Assembly: GCA_947175805.1 (NCBI GenBank)
Contig: CAMWOF010000074.1
Span: forward strand, 1 to 9,376
Source of the DNA: an uncultured Clostridiaceae bacterium
GTDB taxonomy: Bacteria; Bacillota; Clostridia; Lachnospirales; Lachnospiraceae
Length of the DNA stretch: 9,376 bases
Reading direction: 5' to 3'
A program made the position numbers and the translations under genes. The stretch's first letter is position 1, and the number at the start of each line of letters is the position of its first letter. The notes under the pieces were generated by a model. The model was not told the origin of the DNA, did no database searches, and worked only from the letters and a program-made list of their open reading frames with translations. Below are positions 6,107 through 9,376 of this stretch, piece by piece.

Positions 6107-6702
6107 GACGTTTTTGCATATGCTTCGGCTGTATAATTTCGCAGGGCATAACAAATGCCATTGCTAATCATTTTTGACAATTGCATGACTGTAAAAAGCC
6201 TGGTGCTCTGCAGCAGTGCGCTGCCTGCAAAACCGGACAAATTTACAATGCCTGTAATGGAGAGGTCTCCGATTGCAGGCAGTTTTTTTTGGACTCCCTT
6301 TCCCGGAAGGATGGCATTGGGAGAAACCGTTGCATATCCTATATGGGAGGTGGTGCCAAGAGACGCATCTATAGCAATGATGTAGGGATTATCAAAATTT
6401 TTATAAATATGTTCAATCGTCTCTTCTAAATTTACTGCATGCACCGGTGTTTCCAGATTGCCAAAGACGATGCAGGATAAATGGTCTTTGGAAAAATGAA
6501 GCCGGCTTTTTAGCTGTTCGCCCACTAGTGGGCCGAGGCAGTCACCGGTTGCCCTATCTGTTCCAATGCATAATATAACCAATGTCTGGTCATAAGAAAA
6601 ATGTTCGTTTAAAATATGGAGGATTTGCTTTCCCAGGGAAATGTATCCACTTGATGTGCTGCTGTCAATATAGGTTGTATTTGAAATGCTGGCTGTAAAC
6701 AT
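6085..6702 (-). CDS. yyaC: YyaC family sporulation protein (GPR/HybD-like fold)
   Basis: A 205-aa protein of the YyaC (DUF1256) family, related in fold to the germination protease GPR and hydrogenase-maturation peptidases. The signature CIGTDRATGDCLGPLVG is at 45-61 (D49, D54), followed by the strand IIAIDASLG (108-116, D112) and GDLSITGIVNLSG (145-157). The family occurs in endospore formers; its exact target is not established to my knowledge. AGGAGG lies 5 nt before the ATG. A candidate forespore-type promoter lies about 40 nt upstream, and an 8-bp inverted repeat directly adjoins the ribosome site. The 3' end overlaps the convergent coiled-coil gene by 22 nt, and the reverse complement of codons 141-151 forms that gene's apparent terminator. 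Confidence 0.9.
   Translation of the reverse strand: MFTASISNTTYIDSSTSSGYISLGKQILHILNEHFSYDQTLVILCIGTDRATGDCLGPLVGEQLKSRLHFSKDHLSCIVFGNLETPVHAVNLEETIEHIYKNFDNPYIIAIDASLGTTSHIGYATVSPNAILPGKGVQKKLPAIGDLSITGIVNLSGFAGSALLQSTRLFTVMQLSKMISNGICYALRNYTAEAYAKTSYLDSPL
6249..6290 (+). terminator. Intrinsic terminator of the coiled-coil gene, nested antisense in yyaC
   Basis: On the plus strand 6249-6262 pairs with 6267-6281 (one bulged G at 6271, one G-T wobble) around loop AGGT. The 14-bp stem is followed by G and eight T (6283-6290). It sits 143 nt after the stop of the 5012-6106 gene. The minus strand lacks a T-run after the hairpin, so it should act on plus-strand transcripts only. An alternative pairing of CTGCCTGC (6221-6228) with GCAGGCAG (6275-6282) ends at the same T-run. 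Confidence 0.7.
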
Positions 6703-6712
6703 AGTTCCCTCC

Positions 6713-6734
6713 TCTATCGGGCATTGCCGATAGA
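6713..6734. repeat. 8-bp inverted repeat upstream of yyaC
   Basis: TCTATCGG (6713-6720) and CCGATAGA (6727-6734) form a perfect 8-bp dyad with a 6-nt centre. On the yyaC strand it directly adjoins the GGAGG ribosome site and overlaps the predicted transcription start, so it could be an operator or a 5' hairpin. Confidence 0.6.
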
Positions 6735-6737
6735 AAA

Positions 6738-6768
6738 TAGTATGTAAATAAATGAGGCAATTTAAACA
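6738..6768 (-). promoter_or_regulatory. Candidate forespore sigma (G/F-type) promoter for yyaC
   Basis: On the minus strand CATACTA (6744-6738) equals the sigma-G -10 consensus as known from Bacillus subtilis. TGTTTA (6768-6763) stands 18 nt upstream and matches TGAATA at four of six positions. The position is right for yyaC, and forespore expression would suit the family. The -35 is weak and no sigma-A promoter of comparable quality is seen here. Confidence 0.45.
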
Positions 6769-6938
6769 GAAGAAAGAGGACTATTTTTGTAAATTTGTAT
6801 AGGAAATATAGAAATAATGCGTTCGCAGGTGACATTTTTAGAGATATTCAATTTTTATATGATGCTATCATGAAACGAAAACAAATGCTTGAGAATTATG
6901 CGGCAAAAACCCATAAATCAATAGAAAGGAGTCGGATT

Positions 6939-8171
6939 ATGATAGAGATCGTATATGACAAAAATGAATCCCAGGAAACCGTAAAAGGGGCTGACAGTGT
7001 CAGGCTTCCTAAAAATATAAGGCAGGTGGGACAACCCTCCGGTAATCGCAAGATATACATAGAGGATTATGTTGTTACATATTTAAACCGTCTTGCAAAG
7101 CCCAGCAACACTTATTCCAGGGGTGCTATTTTGCTGGGGGAATACAAAAAAAGTGAGAAGGGAGAAGTGCTGTTTATCAGTGGCGCCATAGAAGCGCAGA
7201 ATCTGGAATTGGACTTGGACGAAACGGTGTTTACCAATGAGACATGGAGTGAAATCTATGAGACGACACGAAGCTTCTTTCCTGAGCTGTCGGTGGTAGG
7301 TTGGTTTTTATCCAGACTTGGTTTTTCTACCGGCATCAATGATAAAATTGTAAAAACACACTTGGACAACTTCCCTGGGCGGGACAAAGTGCTTTATATT
7401 ATTGATGCCTTAGAGGGGGATGATGTATTTTATTTATATGAAGGAAACGGTTTGCGCAAGCAGCTTGGATACTATATATATTACACAAAAAATGAGGCGA
7501 TGCAGAATTATATGATTGGCAGGGATGTGGAAGCGGATGATGTGAGTGAGGAAGCGGAGCAGAAGGATGAGGAGCTGTTGACAACCTACCATGAAATGCT
7601 GAGTCGGAACAAGCGCAAACCAGAGCCGGAACGGCCGCAATTGATATATGTTGCAAGCTCTGTGCTCGCAGTGGCAGTGCTGGCACTGGGGGTCACGGTG
7701 TTAAACAGTTATGACCGCATGAAAAGCCTGGAGGTTTCGTTAAACCGGGTAGAGCTGGCGGTTCAGGAGACAAGAAAAAACGGAAGTTCGGGCAAGGAAG
7801 CGGCTGCAGATACCAGTGAAACCAAGGTTGTGCAGATTAGTGCAAATATCACCACGGAGGCAGATTCCTCTGCACAGGAAATCGGAAGCTCCGCTGTAGA
7901 AGGCGATACAAGTATAACCACTCAGAAGGATGGCGGGGATACCTCTCATGAAGGCACTACTGACAATACGGAAGAGCCGGAGGCTTCCGTTGTTATGAAA
8001 AATGACACGCCGGTATATTATACGGTAAAGGAGGGTGATACGTTAACCTCCATTAGTCTCAGTGTGTATCGGACAACAAAATATGTGGATAAAATTATAG
8101 AGGCGAATAATCTGGAGAACGGGGATGATATCTACATCGGACAAAAGATATTGATTCCTACGGTGCCTTAA
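6939..8171 (+). CDS. Membrane protein with degenerate JAB/MPN-like cytoplasmic domain and C-terminal LysM
   Basis: A 410-aa protein. Residues about 37-190 look like a JAB/MPN fold: an RGAILLGEY strand (61-69), then VVGWFLSRLGF (119-129) where active JAMM enzymes have GWYHSHPGF, then D135 and THLDNF (140-145). Both metal-binding His are replaced (L124, R126) and no acidic residue occupies the usual Glu position near 59, so it should be inactive. A basic stretch (RNKRK) precedes one membrane helix (about 235-255), predicting N-terminus in, C-terminus out. A short coiled-coil and a Ser/Thr/Glu-rich linker (about 280-355) lead to LysM (about 361-408: YTVKEGDTL...IYIGQKILIP), which binds peptidoglycan. 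The ATG at 6939 has AAAGGAG 7 nt upstream; the frame stays open upstream to an ATG at 6795 without a ribosome site. I found no convincing promoter in the 170 nt before it. LysM and topology firm, MPN-like call tentative. Confidence 0.85.
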   Translation: MIEIVYDKNESQETVKGADSVRLPKNIRQVGQPSGNRKIYIEDYVVTYLNRLAKPSNTYSRGAILLGEYKKSEKGEVLFISGAIEAQNLELDLDETVFTNETWSEIYETTRSFFPELSVVGWFLSRLGFSTGINDKIVKTHLDNFPGRDKVLYIIDALEGDDVFYLYEGNGLRKQLGYYIYYTKNEAMQNYMIGRDVEADDVSEEAEQKDEELLTTYHEMLSRNKRKPEPERPQLIYVASSVLAVAVLALGVTVLNSYDRMKSLEVSLNRVELAVQETRKNGSSGKEAAADTSETKVVQISANITTEADSSAQEIGSSAVEGDTSITTQKDGGDTSHEGTTDNTEEPEASVVMKNDTPVYYTVKEGDTLTSISLSVYRTTKYVDKIIEANNLENGDDIYIGQKILIPTVP

Positions 8172-8263
8172 GCGGGGGACGGTTTGAAAAGCACAATTGC
8201 ATGTGGAAAAAACTCCGCTTTAGGAAAATAAAAAACAGGGTAGTAGAATCGCAAAAAATAATG

Positions 8264-8269
8264 TATAAT
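8264..8269 (+). promoter_or_regulatory. Candidate -10 (TATAAT) for the downstream membrane gene
   Basis: A perfect TATAAT lies 58 nt before the ATG at 8328, but there is no recognisable -35 at 16-18 nt and no TGn extension. The gene may also be read through from the LysM gene, because no good terminator separates them. Confidence 0.35.
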
Positions 8270-8327
8270 GTAAATTCAAGATGGTAAATTATTCAGATAT
8301 CGGTGCATGGTAAGGAATGTGAGTACA

Positions 8328-9376
8328 ATGGATAAAAAAGAGAGACGTGAATTACTGAAACGCAAGGAGCAAAAAGGGCTGACAGTCGTTGCAGATAACG
8401 ATGAGGCGGCCATAAACCATGCGAGCCGGAGTAGATTCTGGAAGCGACTGCTTATATTGTTTTTATTGGTATTGCTGGTTGCTGGCGCAGGATTATACAT
8501 ATCCGTGTCATCCAGAAGCTATAATGCATATGAGGTGATAGCATCTTATGAGATTGAGGATGTCACCAGTATGGAATATCTTGCATACGGTGATAACTAC
8601 ATAAAATACAGCAAAGACGGGGTGTCTTATGTTGACAGGAATAATCATACGGTGTGGATGGAAAGCTATGCCATGAAGATGCCCCGTGCAGTGGTAGCGG
8701 GGGACTATATCGCCATTGCAGATTTTAATGGCAATCAGGTTTATCTTTTTGGCAGAGAGGGGAAGTTAAACCAGACGACAACACAGTATACGATTATTGA
8801 CGTGGATGTTGCGCTTCAGGGCGTGTTTGCGGTAGTGCTTGAGAGCGATACCGGCAACCTGATTCTGACCTACGACAAAAATGGTAAGAAGATTAGTGAG
8901 AATTTCACCACGGCTGAGAGCAGTGGGTATCCGCTCGACATTGCGTTGTCTGCGGACGGGCAGAAGCTGGTTACCAGCTATGTATGCTTTGACGGGGTAG
9001 CAATGAAAAATCAATTGGGTACCTACAATTTTGGTTCTGTCGGACAGAATGAAAATGCAGACCGTTTTATGGGCGGGTTTGATTTGGAGGATACCTTAGT
9101 GTCTAAGGTTGTTTTTTTCGGGGAGCATACCATATGTGCATTTGGAGATAACCAGCTTCTTTTTTACTCCATGAAGGAAAAACCAAGTGAACTCACCAAG
9201 GTTGCGCTGAACAGCGAGATAAAGAGCATATTTTATAATACGGCTTATGTGGGTATCGTTTATGAAAAGGAGAATGCGCAAAAGCTGCATCAGTATGAGA
9301 TGAAGGCTTATAATGCCAGTGGCAGGGAGGTCGTTTCCCTGGATATAGATATTCCGTACAAGCATATCCGTGCTAC
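8328..9376 (+). CDS. Membrane-anchored beta-propeller-like protein (DUF5711-like), 3' end cut by window edge
   Basis: The frame is open from the ATG at 8328 to the window edge, giving 349 codons so far. A highly charged N-terminus (MDKKERRELLKRKEQKG) is followed by one membrane helix at about 41-60, so the rest is predicted outside the membrane. That part consists of repeated short beta-rich units, each with a hydrophobic strand, a turn and a DG/NG-type hairpin (for example AGDYIAIADFNGNQVYLF, LSADGQKLVTSYV, GEHTICAFGDNQLLFY), typical of beta-propeller proteins. The overall look fits the DUF5711 family of Clostridia, assigned from memory. The ribosome site is modest: AAGGA 11 nt before the ATG. 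In-frame GTG (8319) and ATG (8307) are alternatives with worse spacing. Function unknown; it follows the LysM gene by 156 nt, suggesting a cell-envelope pair. Confidence 0.82.
   Translation, partial: MDKKERRELLKRKEQKGLTVVADNDEAAINHASRSRFWKRLLILFLLVLLVAGAGLYISVSSRSYNAYEVIASYEIEDVTSMEYLAYGDNYIKYSKDGVSYVDRNNHTVWMESYAMKMPRAVVAGDYIAIADFNGNQVYLFGREGKLNQTTTQYTIIDVDVALQGVFAVVLESDTGNLILTYDKNGKKISENFTTAESSGYPLDIALSADGQKLVTSYVCFDGVAMKNQLGTYNFGSVGQNENADRFMGGFDLEDTLVSKVVFFGEHTICAFGDNQLLFYSMKEKPSELTKVALNSEIKSIFYNTAYVGIVYEKENAQKLHQYEMKAYNASGREVVSLDIDIPYKHIRA

Noticed and set aside
6795..6938. 48-residue N-terminal extension of the LysM protein
   Set aside because: No ribosome site precedes the ATG at 6795 or the in-frame ATG at 6870, while AAAGGAG stands at good spacing before 6939. 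An early start cannot be fully excluded because the frame is open.
7399..7686. Minus-strand open frames across the LysM gene (for example 95 codons)
   Set aside because: Shadows of the real coding frame: no ribosome site, and odd His/Pro/Ser-rich composition typical of antisense translation.
8169..8222. Possible terminator after the LysM gene (AAGCGG ... CCGCTT)
   Set aside because: Only 6 bp around a loop of about 40 nt, and no T-run follows.

Overview
The window looks like ordinary chromosomal sequence from an endospore-forming-lineage Firmicute, most likely class Clostridia and probably Lachnospiraceae. The evidence is strong AGGAGG-type ribosome sites, sigma-A promoters that often carry an extended TGn element, a leucine T-box leader, a YyaC-type sporulation protein, and lineage-type membrane proteins of the LysM and DUF5711-like kinds. 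I see no transposon, phage, CRISPR array, tRNA or rRNA.

Layout. Positions 1-979 hold a minus-strand pair: uracil-DNA glycosylase (ung), then a histidine-phosphatase-family gene cut by the left edge. Positions 980-1415 are a divergent control region. The ung and leuA promoters lie back to back there, followed by a complete leucine T-box riboswitch (specifier CTC, T-box TGGTACCGCG, overlapping antiterminator and terminator). It controls a solitary long-form leuA (1416-3080). Next come an HD-GYP-like signalling protein with a degraded active site (3185-4279), a bidirectional terminator, and a convergent two-CBS-domain protein (4351-4779, minus). Positions 4780-5011 form another divergent control region, with an inverted repeat inside one promoter and a tandem 11-bp repeat upstream of the other. 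The gene at 5012-6106 encodes an unrecognised coiled-coil protein with a two-helix membrane hairpin. It runs tail-to-tail into yyaC (6085-6702, minus), overlapping it by 22 nt, and its apparent terminator lies inside the yyaC coding sequence.

The right end holds two plus-strand envelope genes. The first (6939-8171) has a cytoplasmic region resembling a JAB/MPN metalloprotease fold without its metal ligands, one membrane helix, a Ser/Thr-rich linker and a C-terminal LysM. The second (8328 to the edge) is a membrane-anchored beta-propeller-like protein, DUF5711-like, and is partial.

The genes do not form one pathway. Housekeeping genes (DNA repair, leucine synthesis) sit beside signalling-type proteins (HD-like, CBS) and a sporulation/envelope group. 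The least ordinary items are the catalytically degenerate MPN-like/LysM protein, the terminator nested antisense in yyaC, the degenerate HD-GYP protein and the repeat-rich regulatory region at 4870-4980. Several genes have in-frame ATGs upstream of the best ribosome site; starts here were chosen from ribosome-site and promoter positions. Family assignments come from motif recognition by eye, without database searches.
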